A DNA stretch of 64,000 bases from assembly GCA_014526335.1 (NCBI GenBank), contig JACTAT010000032.1:2770217-2834216 (forward strand). The letters run 5' to 3'. A model generated the notes under the pieces. That model made no database searches. It had not been told where the DNA came from and was given only the letters and a program-made list of their open reading frames with translations. The DNA comes from Chrysaora quinquecirrha (Eukaryota; Cnidaria; Scyphozoa; Semaeostomeae; Pelagiidae). How positions within the stretch are numbered: the stretch's first letter is position 1; every line of letters begins with the position of its first letter. Shown one piece after another: positions 44,601 to 57,031 of the stretch. The position numbers were made by a program, and so were the translations under genes.

Positions 44601-46921
44601 ACTATCTTAGCGCGCATGTTATTGATTTTTTTAGCGTTCCAAGTTTACGATTTTATAACGGCTTTGACCAGTGAATGTGAAAAGTTTAACCCTAGCCACT
44701 TTTACGGTTAAAGCCCGTATAGAGTCGGGGACTTTGAACGCTCATAAAATCAACAGTACCAGAGCTAGTACATTGTAACTTTGCACCAAGACTATGTTTT
44801 AGATGCTGTATACGATTTTAGCATCGAAAACTCGATATCTTGAAGTTTTGATTAATTTTAATCCCGTTGGCCTTTTGTTGAGCTTCTATATTCAGCAATT
44901 TCGTGGTGTCAGTAGCTTAGCGAGGATGGGGCTCGAGACAACACAGTCGTCAAACTTAATGTTGGAAGATTTTGGCTGAAGTTTAATTAGGGTAAAAAAC
45001 TCACCTAATATTTCAGAATTTTGGCTTCGTTTGGCCAACGGCGCCAAAAAATGTTGTCTCCACTCATCCGTATTAGGTAAGGCGCTCTCTTTTAGTGCCG
45101 AAACGAAGAAAACAGCATTCTCACTATCATAATCATGCTACAAACATCTTTTTATTTTTCGCCAATGAAAAAAACAAAGAAGCGAGATGAAGAAAAATTT
45201 TCCGACAGTAGTCCCAGTTTCTTCGATGAAAATAAGCTTTAGTTGATAAGAATGTTGGCTCAAATGTTAGCTAAAATGTAAGCTACGTTAAACCAAACCT
45301 GCCCAAATAGCAGAAAACGTGCGTAAAGAAATTTGGCGAAATGTGAGGTGAAATGATGGCAACATTTGACCAAGTCTTTAATTTGCAATCTTGTAAAAAT
45401 TTCTTCATACTTGTTCAATGTATTTCATTTCCATAGGAGTACTTTGAATCGAATGAAAGCCGGATATGGATGTCAAAATTTTTATCAAAATGCAGCAAAG
45501 GTAGCGCATCGACCAGGTTTGATACAGATAAAGAAGATAAGTCATGTGATATTGACACAGCAGTTGAGAAGACGTCGCGTGATATAGACACAGTAATTGA
45601 TGGCGAGTCACGTGATGTAGACACCTCTGTTCGAAAGTCATGTTATATGGACAATGAAATTGATGATGAGTCACGTGGTGTAGACACTTCTATTCCGAAG
45701 TCACGTGATACGGACAATGTAGCTGATGTGAAGTCACGCCGTACTAACACACCAAATGAACAGAAATTAACTGGCGCAGCTATTATGCAAAGATCACGTG
45801 ATATAGATACAGTAATCGAACAGGGTTCACGTGATAAAGAAACGTTACTTCCGCAAAAGAGATTCATTGATGTGTTTCGATACTTTCATCCGACAAGAGA
45901 AAATGCATTTACATGTTGGTCGACAGTGACAGGAGCGAGGAAAACTAATTACGGAACGCGTATTGACTATGTTATTGCCGATAATGAATTTGTTTCAAAT
46001 TATGCCGTTTATTGTGATATTAGGCCTGATATTCACGGCTCGGATCATTGTCCCATGGAGGCAGTCTTTAAATGCGAGATAAAGCCATCGAATACACTTC
46101 CGGAGCTGTGCTCTGCTTCAATGCCGGAGTTCAGAGGCAAGCAACAGAGTATCAAGTCTTTTATGTTTAAACCATGTAAAAGCAATACACAGTCCGTTGA
46201 AAGTAGGCCTATGTTTGAAAGTAAGACATACGGTGATAATGTTCTTAAATCTTCCAATGAAGACACGGTAAAGAAACCTGTTGGTGGTATCAAGAGAAAA
46301 TCCGATTGTTTGGAGACTGGAAACCCGGCGAAGGTTTTCAAAAAGAATTCAAAAGATAAGAAATCAAAGAATAGCTCACGTAATGATCTAAAGTCGTATT
46401 TTACCAAAAGGAGTAAAAACTCTGATTGTACAAATAATTGTATACATCATCAAATTGAAGCAACCGAAGGAGACCTAATGGGAAACGCAATGTTAAAACC
46501 TGGAAACTTAAATGGACAAACCTCTTTAAAACGTGAAGCAAATTGCAACAGTTTCGATGCAACTGAACATAAATGCTATAAAGATGTTACGGATGTAAAT
46601 ACTAGTAAGCAGCCAGCAAATTTGGATTCTAATATCGAGGACATTTCTATTGGTCTAAATGCTATGAAAAATGAGAACTTGAAACAAATTAATGATACTA
46701 ATGACAAAAAAGTTCAACGGAATAAATTGCATTGGAAAAGCATCCTAAAAGGCCCTGATCCTCCTCCTCTTTGCCAGGGTCACAAAGAGGAATGTGTGCT
46801 TCGCACTGTAAAGAAACAAGGACCAAATAATGGACGACAGTTCTATTGTTGTGCGAGACCCGAAGGCCGTGTTACCGACAAGGAAGCTCGGTGTAGTACG
46901 TTTATTTGGAAAAAAAGATAG
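40027..46921 (+). CDS. APEX2: APEX2, DNA-(apurinic/apyrimidinic site) endonuclease 2, five exons, with an unusual repeat insertion
   Basis: Exons 40027-40147, 40560-40643, 42209-42533, 44264-44336 and 45437-46921 have AG/GT borders and matching phases. The product is 695 residues; human APEX2 has 518. EEP-nuclease blocks are intact: TTWNINGIRA (residues 4-13), CLQETK with Glu36, NVYCPRA, AGDFNVSH with Asp184/Asn186, CWSTVTGARKTNYGTRIDYV, and GSDHCP with Asp404/His405. Two PCNA-binding-like motifs follow (QQSIKSFMF and NDLKSYFTKR), then a GRF zinc finger (LCQGHKEEC...YCCARP...C) at the C-terminus. Known family role: nuclear 3'-phosphodiesterase, 3'-5' exonuclease and weak AP endonuclease in base-excision repair and ATR signalling. 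The excess length is a tandem-repeat segment at residues about 226-342. The start at 40027 is chosen because it gives the family's usual N-terminus directly before the first catalytic block. Confidence 0.95.
41485..41822. repeat. (CTAA)n tetranucleotide array in APEX2 intron 2
   Basis: About 335 bp of CTAA units with ACAA, CCAA and TTAG variants. It has the same orientation as the array at 47480-48540. Confidence 0.95.
43162..43685. mobile_element. Foldback element with internal 'actgtggtggataatc' repeats
   Basis: The left part (TACCGTAAAACATCGAATAAG..., then repeats of tactgtggtggataatcac) is mirrored on the right (gtgattatccaccacagta repeats, then GGCTTATTCGAG). The inverted halves meet around 43370-43390. 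It lies in APEX2 intron 3. The terminal TACCGTAAAA is shared with the element at 60681. Confidence 0.7.
43788..44135. mobile_element. Foldback element, family G, copy 1
   Basis: The left arm (about 43790-43930, including 'atttgctcttcattttctgaaagag') is inverted relative to the right arm (about 43985-44135, including 'ctctttcagaaaatgaagagcaaat'). The right arm also matches 50580-50740, a direct relative. It is intronic in APEX2. Confidence 0.65.
44590..44790. mobile_element. Foldback element, family F, diverged copy 3
   Basis: The piece 'ttagcgttccaagtttacgattttataacggctttgacc' is followed by an inverted version ('ggttaaagcccgtatagagtcggggactttgaacgctcataaaatcaac'). The layout is like that of the elements at 3245-3632 and 8995-9335. 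It is in APEX2 intron 4. Confidence 0.45.
45515..45856 (+). repeat. In-frame 30-33-bp tandem repeat inside APEX2 exon 5
   Basis: About ten diverged units of 10 or 11 codons share the pattern S-R-D-(I/V/T)-D-T/N-x-(I/V), for example SRDIDTVIDGE, SRDVDTSVRK and SRGVDTSIPK. Alternating 11- and 10-residue units make a 21-residue pair. At DNA level the repeated core is 'agtcacgtgatgtagacac'. It lies between the WMSKF segment and RFIDVFRYFHP, both of which are part of the nuclease domain. Confidence 0.9.
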
Positions 46922-47552
46922 TTATAGAAAAATTAAAAAAGCGATTTTACAGACTGTTATTGCTTTTTGCATAAGCCGGGATGGTCTAAAATTACACCTC
47001 TGCCAGAAATGCATATGCGAAAGATGTGATAAGTCAATATTGAAATGAAAGAACTCAAGGCGAATTATTCATTCCTGCTTTCTTGCCTTTAGGCTCTGTC
47101 GACACGATCAAACATTGTTGGTCAAACATCTGAAATTCGCCTGTCCAACAAAATGTTTGAACGCTGGACCACATCACAAAAGATTGAAAATTATTTGCTT
47201 ATGGCAAGAAGAAAATGCTTTTGAAAATTTTCAAACCCATTGGCAAGCTAGTTCTGTTTGTCAAGCAATGTTTTCTGACGTGGCAAACGGTCATCATTGT
47301 TTGCAAAGTAATCTGAAATGTTTGTCAAACAGTGTTTGACTATTTGGCCACGAAGTTAACATGGTTCAGCTACCTATCCTACCAGTGTTCTCTCTCCAGC
47401 CATAAGGCTAAACTACAAGATACTTACCTGATAAACTTTCAGCTTCCAAGACTGCGAAGACACAGAAAGGCTTGAAAGCGATCTTTAGCTCACCAACTAA
47501 CTATCTAACTGACTGCTAACTATATAACTAATTAACTACTTACCTTACTAGC

Positions 47553-47645
<93 letters not shown>

Positions 47646-47986
47646 ATAACTAACTCACTAACAAACTAAACAACTAACCAAGTGGCTAACAAATTAACTA
47701 ACCAACTCGCCAACTAACCAACCAACTAACTCAATTACCAACTCACTAACTAACTTACTAACTAACGTAGCAACAAAAAACTAACTAACTTAGTCACTGC
47801 CAGCTGTTAGTTGCTTAAAGCAACTTATTTGATAAATGATAACTAACTTGCTCACGAGCTGACTATTTATCTTAATAACTAACTAATCAACTAACTAAGT
47901 AACTAACTAAGTGAATATATATCTAAGTAGCTCACTAACTAATTAACTAACTATCTAACCAACTAACTAACTAACTAACTAACTAG

Positions 47987-48026
<40 letters not shown>

Positions 48027-48111
48027 TTAACTAACTAACTAATTAACTAACTAACTAGCTAACTAACTATATAACTAACTAACTATTTAACTAAATAACT
48101 AACTAACTAAG

Positions 48112-48160
<49 letters not shown>

Positions 48161-48620
48161 CACTAACAAACCGAACAAGTAACCAACTAACTCACTAACC
48201 AACTAACAAGCTAACTTACTAAAGCAACTTATTTGATAGGTGATAACTAACTTGTTCACGAGCTGACTGTTTATTTTAATAACTAACTAAGCAACTAACT
48301 AAGTGAATAACTATCTAAGTAGCTCACTAACTAATTAACTAAGTAATAAACAAACTAACTAACTAACTAACTCGACTAAGGAACTAAATGGCTAACTAAG
48401 CAACTATAAAGCCACTAATTTGCTAAGTGCTAACTGACTGAATAGCTGACCATTTATCTAAATAACTAACTAACAAAGTAACTTACTTGGTTATTAAGTA
48501 TAAAGTACTAAATTAACAAAGGGTTAACAACTAACCAAAACAAGCAAAGTCAATGACACTGAAAAGATTCAGCTTGCTGTTGTTGTTGTTGCTACCTTGT
48601 GTTATTGTTTTCATGTTTCA
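46922..48620. repeat. Intergenic region dominated by (CTAA)n arrays
   Basis: After about 550 bp of unremarkable 3' flank of APEX2, imperfect CTAA units fill about 47480-48540 with several GTAA/TTAA/CCAA variants. A larger duplicated block appears twice ('aaagcaacttatttgata.rtgataactaacttg', near 47817 and 48220). No gene is seen. Confidence 0.92.
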
Positions 48621-48661
48621 GAGCAGCAAGCATGGGTGAAGGAAGGTTGATGTCTAGAACC
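48621..48661 (+). other. Possible 5' non-coding exon of the SECISBP2-like gene
   Basis: A good acceptor (catgtttcag) and donor (CCAG|GTAAAG) bracket 41 bases. It could be a leader exon, or simply part of the 5' UTR that continues to the ATG at 48725. There is no direct evidence of transcription. Confidence 0.3.
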
Positions 48662-48724
48662 AGGTAAAGCAAGGGGAGTGTTGGATCACATTTCTGCTGT
48701 TTTTGGCTTTCCAAGACGATAATC

Positions 48725-51700
48725 ATGGCTTTCAAGTTTTCTCTTGATGCTCAAGAATTTGTTCCATCATTTAATCGCCAGCAAACTTCAAAGATCGGCG
48801 ACAGACAAATGTTTGTTGAGAGACGGCCTAGCCATCAGGCACAGCCAACAAATTTGCAGAATTCACTCGCTTATTTTGTCGATGCGCCTATATTTGTTCC
48901 AAGTAATCCAGAATCTTATCATCAGCTTAGTACTACAGCAACTGAAAATTTTCTTGAGACAGCGAGTGTCCAGTTTTCTTGTGAAACCCCTTCGTCGATT
49001 GCACAGGGAAGAAGAAGTGGCGCTAGAAAAAGGGAAGAAAACAACTGGCAAGCTAGAACTGCGAGGAGAAATATTCTTGACATCAAGCAAGATGGCGATG
49101 TCCAACATCAACGAAAATTTCAGAAAGCTGATACGTATTTCAGGGATAAAAAGGTAATTTTTGACAATGCAGCATAAGAGAATCAGGGCAGGGGGTTTGC
49201 TTAAACAGCCAAAACACACCTAGCCTTTACCCCTCCTTTTGGTTTAAATTGTATTTTTGATATGATAGACTAAGGAGTCAAGCAAATACATTCAAACCGG
49301 ACAAAAAAACACACACAAGCACACTTGAACGAAATATCTTCAGTTATTTTGCAATGAAGACCGTTGAAATCAACAAAAATCTCATCATTTATGATAATGA
49401 AACGCACAATAGAAGGGCAATTGAGGTTGTTTTTCTGACATTTTGAAGGCACAATTCACTGAAAATAGCACACTTATCACTCAAAGTTTTGTCGCAGTGC
49501 TCCCAAGATCTTGTTTCTCTTCAAGATTCCCGAGTCTCCCACAAGATACAGTCTAAGACAAGTGTTACGATTAGGATAGCTATCATTATTCCTTGATTTT
49601 TATATTGAATACCATTTACACTATAGCAGAAAGCCAAGCCAGTGAAGGTGCTGTGGCGTCGTGAGCTGTGGCCTCGTGGTGTAATCAAGCTGACTGGTTG
49701 TGTCAGAAGCTCAGTGTGGACAGGGTTCGAGCCCAACCACGGTAGCGTCACAGCCAGGGTTGAGGTCTTGATTAGTTTACCTTCTACTGAGATCCTAGCG
49801 ACTGATGCTAAAACACCATTTCACCTTCACCTTCACCACCTTCACTCGCATCCTCAAAAGTGAAGTCTCGCATTTGTTACAAAAGGCTGCCATTGTTGGC
49901 AGCTTTTCACTCGCACCTCAATCATCAGTTTTTGTGGTTTCTCGCAGCTCACAAATTTCACTTGCTTGCACTGACCTGTTGGTAAGAATGAGCATGTTTC
50001 CAACCTTGACAAAGGAATGTCAATTACATTTAGAGCTAAGTGATTTTCACATCACCCACAAACGGAACTTTAACTTTAACTTTAACACCAATACTGAGCA
50101 TCGCAATATCATTTTCCTCATATAAATAAAAATAAACAAAATTAACTTAATGCCAGTATAGAGGAACAACCTAATGTTACCCTACTAGGCAAGTCCAGTG
50201 AAGTTGAAATTATCTTTCCATGAAGAAAGACAGGAAATCACAAATGTATATCATGAACACAGATTTTGTTGAATGGTTTAAATTGACAGATTTTTAAGTC
50301 TATATTTTTAAATTATCTTTAATAGAAATTCGAAACAATGAATTTTCAAACTATGACTTATGAATTTTTTCAGACTTCTAATTCAAGAGCAAAAGAGGAG
50401 AATTTTTCAGTAAGAAATCAAGATCTTCAAAATGCAGGTAGTTAAATTTACAGTCTACTACATTACTAGATCTTTCCTTAATGCTGAGCCTGTGGACCTT
50501 TTCAATGAAATGATGCATTTATTGAATCTGTATTTTTGCTTCTGTTCACAATATTTTGAACAAGGCAAAATAGCTACAGTGATTTCCTGTTGAAATGTAT
50601 TTCTTCGGATCGCCATATCTCAGCCAATGTTTGATATATTTGACTGATTTTGCACATTTAGGCATTATTTTCTATGCTGTTTCCGAAATGGAAGAGCAAA
50701 TCTCGAAATTCTAAAAATAGATTTTTGTGACATCATTACTTGGGAACTCTATAGCTTATATGTAGTATCTGAGAGCGACTGGCCCTTGCCAGCTTTAACC
50801 TTGTCGATTCCCTGTAAAGTTCAATGATCAGAATATTCAATGTCTAATAAACAGCATGCAAGTTCGTTTTTTCAAATCCGCTAAACAAAATTACAGAGCC
50901 ACATAGACAGAAAGAAAGTCACTTTTTTGCAAGTCAGAGGAGTTCCTATCCACTGTATTCCCCGACTCGTTTCACAGAAAAAGCCTACCCTTTTCACAAC
51001 AGAAAATTTTAAAAATTTCAACCTCATCGGCGGATATCAAGGCTAGTCCCTTATACTAAATTCTGTATATGCTAATTATCTGGCAGGCGATGGTCCTGTT
51101 CCTTGTTAAAAGGAACATGTACATAACTTTATTAAGTGATAGTAAAGCTGACTGGTGGAGCGTTTCTGCTGCTCTGTCTGGTATAAATCAACCTCGCAAA
51201 GAATAAGAAACTATCTGGTTGGACTTCCAGGTGTTTACAGTGTAGCGGTATTCTTTAGAATCATAGGAGATAAAAAGTACTTTGCTTTTCTAGCCGGATC
51301 AAAAGTCGTACGGTTAGAAAGATCAAAATTATTACTGTTTTTACAGTTCTAGTGTAAATGGTAGACCAATCCGCAACACTTTTGTTACGGGTCCAAACTT
51401 AACCTGCACAGTGTCAACTCGGCCTAAAATACGGCAACTTGATTTTTGCATTTTTGCAGGGCTTTGTTTTTTCTTTTAGATTCTGCTCCTCGAACAGCTA
51501 AACCACGACAAGATGGGTATTTTCCCAATAGAACAACTAACAGCAACATCCCACACTCTTCCAGGACTTCAATGACCAATCCAAAGTCTTACGAAACACT
51601 GTCAGAATTAACGTATCAACAGTATGGTGAACCAAAAAGAAATAAATATCAGAAAGATGCAACTAAAACCAACGAATGCGATAGTGTAAAATCTTGGCGG

Positions 51701-54208
51701 GATGTAGTGAAAGCTAGGCCAACAGACCCTGCAAAACGCGTGGACAATAATGATGAGAGCTGTAGAGAGTATAAAGATAACAATGTTAAAGACCAATCAA
51801 TACAGAGAAATGAAGCAAATAGGTTCCATGGGAGAAAATCAGGACAAATGACACAAAATACTGGAAGGTTTGTTGACTCAAGAACCGGAATTCGCATGAC
51901 GGTAGGAAGGGCAAGCTCAAATAGTTACACAGAGCAAAATCCTTCTAGGTATCAAAAAACGCGAGAATCGCTGAATGAGCAGCTCCCGGAATGGAGACAG
52001 AAGTCACAAAACAGTGTCTCAACTTACAAACAGAGGCAATCTCAAGATGGCAGCTTCACTAAGACGAGTGGAAGTTTTTACAGAGATAGGAACAGAAAAT
52101 TGAAGTGCTTTGAACTGGAGCGTGTTCCTGCCCATTTTGCAAATACTGTCAAGCGAAAACTCTTTCAAAAAAGTTACCAGGAACCTGAAGAAGCAATTAG
52201 AAGTAGAAGAAAGCCAGCGAGGACATTCAGAGGCTGGTATGGGCTAGAAAACGTATCTGGTTGTGATGACCAGTGCTTGAAGGACAAGGCAAATAGGGAT
52301 GTTGCTGTAAGAGACCACATGGATAAAAGCGGATCCCATGAGATAAAGCAGACTGATAGTTTGTCGCCAGTGGCTCGAAATTGCAGTTCAAAGATCGAGA
52401 ATAATAATGTTTCAGTTTATACTGCTCGTATGCCATATAGCAAGGTTGCGAACAAGCAGCTGAGACAGAACGTGGAAAGAGCAAGTTATAGTAAGGTAGT
52501 AGATCAGAAAAAAAGGGGGAGCGAGGATAAGAAAGTAACGCTTGCAGAAAAGGAGGCAACAAAAGACCGTAAATACCAAGAAGGCATCCCTGGCAAGCAA
52601 GAGGGAGCTGGATTTGAAACTTCTAGGCGTTACAGGAAAGAAGATCCAGAAGAACTTGTCTTTTCAGAACAGGGACCAGGAGATGATGCTGACGAGTGGA
52701 CCGATGAAGAAGGATGGGTAACAGTAGGTGACAGATCCAGGCAGAAGAAACAGAAGTCATTGGAACGTGTCTTAGCAAATGCGAGCAGTAATTCTGATAG
52801 CACTGCAACAGGTATCAAAGCGAGTGGTTCAATTTCGAGAGATGCTGGAAGTAAGAATACTAGTGAATCCATAAGCGACAGATCCACCAAAAATAAGGGA
52901 GCCAAAGTTAAGAAGAAAAAACCAAATAAACGCAAAAAGACAAAACAAAAAGAAACTGTATTATACGAAAATGATGAAAAGAAAATAAGAGAATTTAAAA
53001 TGATGCAAATGATAGAGGAAAATCTAAAACAGAATTTGCTGGAATTGACTAGGACTAGGAAAAAGTTGTTTACAAATGAAACTGTTGATGACAAAGATTC
53101 AAATGAGGAGAACGATTGGCCTTCAATTGGAATGGCGGAGCCAGTACGCAAACCAGTAATGTCATACATGGATGCACTGATAAAGGTAGATTTTGTTATT
53201 TTCATTACTACTATTCAACATTTAACTTCACTTAATGTAATTAATAGCATGGTCAGCTACTATGTTAACACAGTAACTAGTGCACACTCTTTTTATAAGC
53301 AATGCAAAATTTTGACACTCTCATAGATCGTTTGTTATTACTCTTAAAATCTCTGTGATTAGCAGTTGAAGATTTTTATATGCAACCAAACAAACAAACA
53401 AACAGCAAACAAACAAGTAAATAATCAATTAACAAACGAGAAACAAACAAACAACAAACAAACAAACAAACAATCAAGCAAACAAGCAAAAGACAAACAA
53501 ACAAAAAACAAACAAACATACAAACAAACTAACAAACACACAGACAGACAGACAAACAAACAGACAGACAAACAGACAAACAGACAACCAGACAACAAAC
53601 AAACAAAAAACAAAAATAAACGAACAAAACAAATAAGTAAACAAAGAAGCAAACAACAAACGAACAAACAAATAGAAAACAATGATGCAAACAAACAACA
53701 AACAAACTAACTAACAAACGAGCAGACAGACAAACAACAAACAAACAAATCAAAAACAAACAAAACAAACAAACCAACAAAAAACAAAAAAGACAGAAAA
53801 CAAAAAAAAACAAACAAACCAACGAACAAAAAACAAACAAACAAACAAACAAACAAACAAACAAACAAACAAACAAACAAACGAACAAACAAACAAACAT
53901 TTAAGACTTGCTGCTAGATGTATATCCTTCAGCGTCTTCATTCCTTGCAGTCTGCCCCAGCACCAAGGCCAGCTGTAAACAATTTGGCAGCTGCCAGACC
54001 AAAATCAACTCTAACTGCAGAGGAGAGACAAGAACTAAGAAGAGCGAAGTTGAAAGAGAAAAGAAAACTTAAGAAAAAAGAGCGAAAACAGAGAAAACGC
54101 GAAGAGGCACAAGATAATGACGATGACCCAAGTATGCAGACAGTATCAATGTTGAGCAAACAAAACATCACTCTTGATCTTGGCAGCATGTTCGATAAAC
54201 TCATTCAG
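48725..54208 (+). CDS. SECISBP2: SECISBP2-like protein (SECIS-binding protein 2 family), N-terminal 819 residues
   Basis: Exons 48725-49153, 50374-50437, 51480-53185 and 53951-54208 are phase-matched; the coding region continues past 54208. Support: the N-terminus FSLDAQEFVPSF resembles the L-S-A-D-V-K-P-F-V-P motif of vertebrate SECISBP2. A second FVP motif (DAPIFVPSN) follows. A long, polar, Arg/Lys/Ser-rich disordered region runs to a lysine cluster (KKKKPNKRKKTKQK), then NDWPSIG (like the EEFPNL block), then ITLDLGSMFDKLIQ (like the conserved LDLGxML block), in the family order. Family role: binding SECIS RNA and recruiting selenocysteine elongation factor to ribosomes. The L7Ae RNA-binding domain, which defines function, was not found downstream in this window. 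Identification rests on short motifs, so it is moderate. SECISBP2L is the alternative. Confidence 0.62.
49640..49850 (+). mobile_element. tRNA-derived SINE-like repeat, family B, best-preserved copy
   Basis: The A-box region TGGCCTCGTGGTGTAATCAA and B box GGGTTCGAGCCC (about 49725-49735) are followed by the body 'cagccagggttgaggtcttg' and a (TTCACC)n-like tail at 49820-49850. It lies in the first coding intron of the SECISBP2-like gene. Compare the minus-strand copies at 840-1020 and 59702-59905. Confidence 0.75.
50550..50745. repeat. Family G repeat, single arm
   Basis: 'atatctcagccaatgtttgatatatttgactgattttgcac' and 'aagagcaaatctcgaaattctaaaaatagattttt' are direct, diverged matches to the right arm of the foldback element at 43788-44135. 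No inverted partner is evident here. Intronic in the SECISBP2-like gene. Confidence 0.6.
53385..53900. repeat. (AAAC)n tetranucleotide array with AGAC variants
   Basis: About 515 bp of AAAC units, with AGAC stretches near 53538-53590, fill most of the intron between exons 51480-53185 and 53951-54208. Asn/Lys/Gln-rich (plus) and Cys/Val/Phe-rich (minus) frames here are artefacts. Confidence 0.97.
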
Positions 54209-55330
54209 GTAAGATTTTTCTATTTGTAGCTGTTGATTATTCGTATTCCATCCAGGGGTGAGCGAAAAATGATGGAGACGTTTCTCAGCAATATCTATAG
54301 CCAAGCCACCACTGTCTATCAACTAATAACTTGTAAGTTTTTTCTCAGCTTTACACTTTGCAGAACCGATTTTTGAAATAGCATGAGATAGGGGCGGCAT
54401 ATAGATAGCAGGGTGGACATCCGAACCAAGCGAGTAAGTCCTTGGGGTCTTGGGGCTGACACGCAGGAACATTTTTAAGCCCACGGCCTACAGAATGTCT
54501 GAAAACACCCTTTTTATGTTTGAAGAATTCAAACATTATGTAGGGGTTTTCGGCAAACCGGAAGAAATAGACCTAGATACATACATACATACATACCAAG
54601 ATACCTAGGAATCAGGAATGTTGTAACAATAAGATCGGAATTTCTATTCTCTATGCACACAATTTAAACAATCATTGAGTTAATTAATTATTTTAATTGC
54701 AATTCAAATGCATACAATCAAAACAATCGAAGAGGCTGTTTTGAGTCTTCGAAATTTGGCATTAGTTTGAACAACAAACTCATTAGGAAGCCATTAGCCA
54801 GCATGCGCTAAAATCTGGAACAAACAAAAAGCTGGGAACTCGTGGAATGAGTGGGAATAAACGGAACTGAATGGAACCATTGTAACATCCTGAAACGAAG
54901 TGGGAATAACTTGGAATCGGAGGGAACAACTGCGACGAAGTAGAAATCGGCGGGAATAAATGAGAACGAGAGGGGTCAAGGTGGAACATACAGGGAATCA
55001 CTGAAGAAGATGAAGGAACAACTCAGAAAAAAGGAAATTACCGCAAACAAGCGAGAGCAAATTGAAACTAAATAGGGATCAATGATGATTGCGGGAGAAA
55101 GCAGGAACAAAGCCTGAAACAGTTAAAATCACAGGGAACAATTGTGGAGATTGTTCAACACTCAAGCTGCAAGCTAATAGGCTTATCTCGGGCTGATCTG
55201 AGCTGATCTCATTCTTCAAACATGGCTAATGGGTACCTTTAATTTCCTAGAATTGCGATTTGTCTTCTTTTAATTTGTTGTGACTAACGTTTTGGTATGC
55301 CCATAATTTTCTCATCGAATTTTGACGAAC
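54209..55330. repeat. Non-coding; short (CATA)n run and degenerate 'gggaataa.tggaac' repeats
   Basis: A short catacataca run lies at about 54576-54596. Between about 54825 and 55130 the motifs GGAAC and GGAATAA recur at irregular spacing, as in a decayed minisatellite. No continuation exon of the SECISBP2-like gene was recognised. Confidence 0.55.
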
Positions 55331-55464
55331 TACAATCACTTACAAAATTGTTGGACCCCTACCATTTTACCTGTTTTCCTCGAATATTTCCCCCCTCCTG
55401 GGGGGCGGGGGTGCAAAAAATAGATTTTTTATACAGGGGTTCAACAATTTTGTAAGAGATTGTA
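55331..55464. mobile_element. Small MITE (134 bp) with TA ends
   Basis: Inverted ends TACAATCACTTACAAAATTG and CAATTTTGTAAGAGATTGTA, about 30 bp each, extend inward as 'ttggacccct' and 'aggggttcaa'. TA at both limits would fit a TA target duplication. The middle has a poly-C/poly-G hairpin (cccccctcctggggggcggggg). Confidence 0.75.
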
Positions 55465-55754
55465 TAAAATTTAGACCTGAGAAATGTCCGATGGCCGTGT
55501 CCCCCCATGTACCCCGTGGCGCCGCCCTGTTACAGAAATAAAAGTCGGTTACTTCAGAGTATGTCACTGACTCGACTCGAACTGAGCTTAAAGATTGACT
55601 AATGAATAGATTAGGAGTTACATTATATACAAGTACAAGGGAGGCTAAAGATTATGTGCATAATTAAGTTGCATCATTAGTCCTACTACAGTCCATCCCT
55701 TGTACAGAAAAAAAGAAAGAAGCTCTTTCTTCTAGGTTAGCATAACCTTAAAGG

Positions 55755-55950
55755 ATATAAACAAACAAATAAACAAACAAACTTAAACAAACAAATAAAT
55801 AAACAAAAAACAAACAAATAAACAAACAAATAAATAAACAAACTTAAACAAACAAATAAACAAACAAACTTAAACAAGCAAGGAAATAAACAAACTTAAA
55901 CAAACAAAAAATTAACAAACTTAAACAAACAAATAAACAAACTTAAAGTA
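55755..55950. repeat. (AAAC/AAAT)n array
   Basis: About 195 bp of AAAC/AAAT units with recurrent 'aacttaaacaaac'. The array is on the same strand as that at 53385-53900. Confidence 0.93.
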
Positions 55951-56239
55951 TATAAAAACAGGACTAAACTATACAATATTCACTAAGTAACAGGGAATTT
56001 TAGTCAGTTCAAGCCCTGTTTGTTGCCCTTGTGGGAGGGGGAGTCGTCATTCAATTGCAAATCCCGAAATGCGGTTCGCGTTTTAGTGTTTTTTTTCTTG
56101 TCAAACCAACGCTCTGTATCCACATATATTGGCTTAGACCAAATCCACTGGTCAAAATCATGAAAGACTCAACCAAAAAAGAGCGAAATCTGGGGAAGAC
56201 GGTTGGCGAGGGTGTTTAAAAAGTACTTTGACACTTTAT

Positions 56240-56880
56240 GCATAGTTGAAAAGGAAACTTTAGGATAGATTTTTCCACAAGTCTCATACCAATATTGATA
56301 TTGATGCTAGGGACTGGAACCTAGAAAGCATAATCAGAGAGCTGGCGGCATTTCCACTTCTCGATGAAGTTTGAAACTATAAACAAGTCAAGTCGTGCAT
56401 CGCAAAGCTTTTATCTAATAGATCTTTCCAGAGGTCTGGGTCGGCATGACATTTTTCTGGCAGATGGCAGTCACCTTGAGTAAGGGAATCCTCTCCGCAT
56501 GCAACGAAATTTATTGCCGCGATTTCTTTTCTCTCTTTTTCTTCCATTTTTCGTTAATTTGACGAGAAATTCGCTGCACTACCTCCCAAAATGGCCAAAA
56601 TTCCTTTGGTTGCACGTGGAGAGGATTCCCTTGTCAAATTTTCTGCCATCTTCCAGAAAATTTCTTGTCAACCCAGACCTCTTTGACAATGTCTATTTGC
56701 CTTTTATGTTTAGGCTAGACTATATGAAATCTTCGTCAGTCCCATGCATATATGTATATTCTCCATATATATATATTCTCTTGAATAGCAAACACTAAGA
56801 TACAGTTTTTTTAATCATTGCAAGCTATCATTGATGGGACAAAAGCCTGCGCTTCATGGAGACAACAATACAGTACCACT
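56240..56880 (-). mobile_element. Two SINE family A units flanking a foldback MITE
   Basis: Units at about 56240-56395 and 56690-56880 carry the family A phrases 'ggatagatttttccacaag', 'atcagagagctgg', 'tttccact' and 'tgatgggac'. Between them, about 56430-56692, is an inverted-repeat element: 'agaggtctgggt', 'ttttctgg', 'agatggcag' and 'gggaatcctctcc' on the left face their inverted copies on the right, with arms of about 75 bp. Confidence 0.65.
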
Positions 56881-57031
56881 CGAGTGGGATATGACGTTAG
56901 TTATAGTAGAATTTGTGAAAGTAAAGTGCACGTGCAATGAATACAAGAATTTCAAAGATTTTACTCATTACCCTCACAATTCTAATATGATTCTAACATG
57001 AACTTTATACAGTGATCTTATAGTATGGTGA

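Noticed and set aside
53366..53941. Asn/Lys/Gln-rich and Cys/Val/Phe-rich open frames
   Set aside because: They are read-through of an (AAAC)n intron array; the surrounding exons splice across it.
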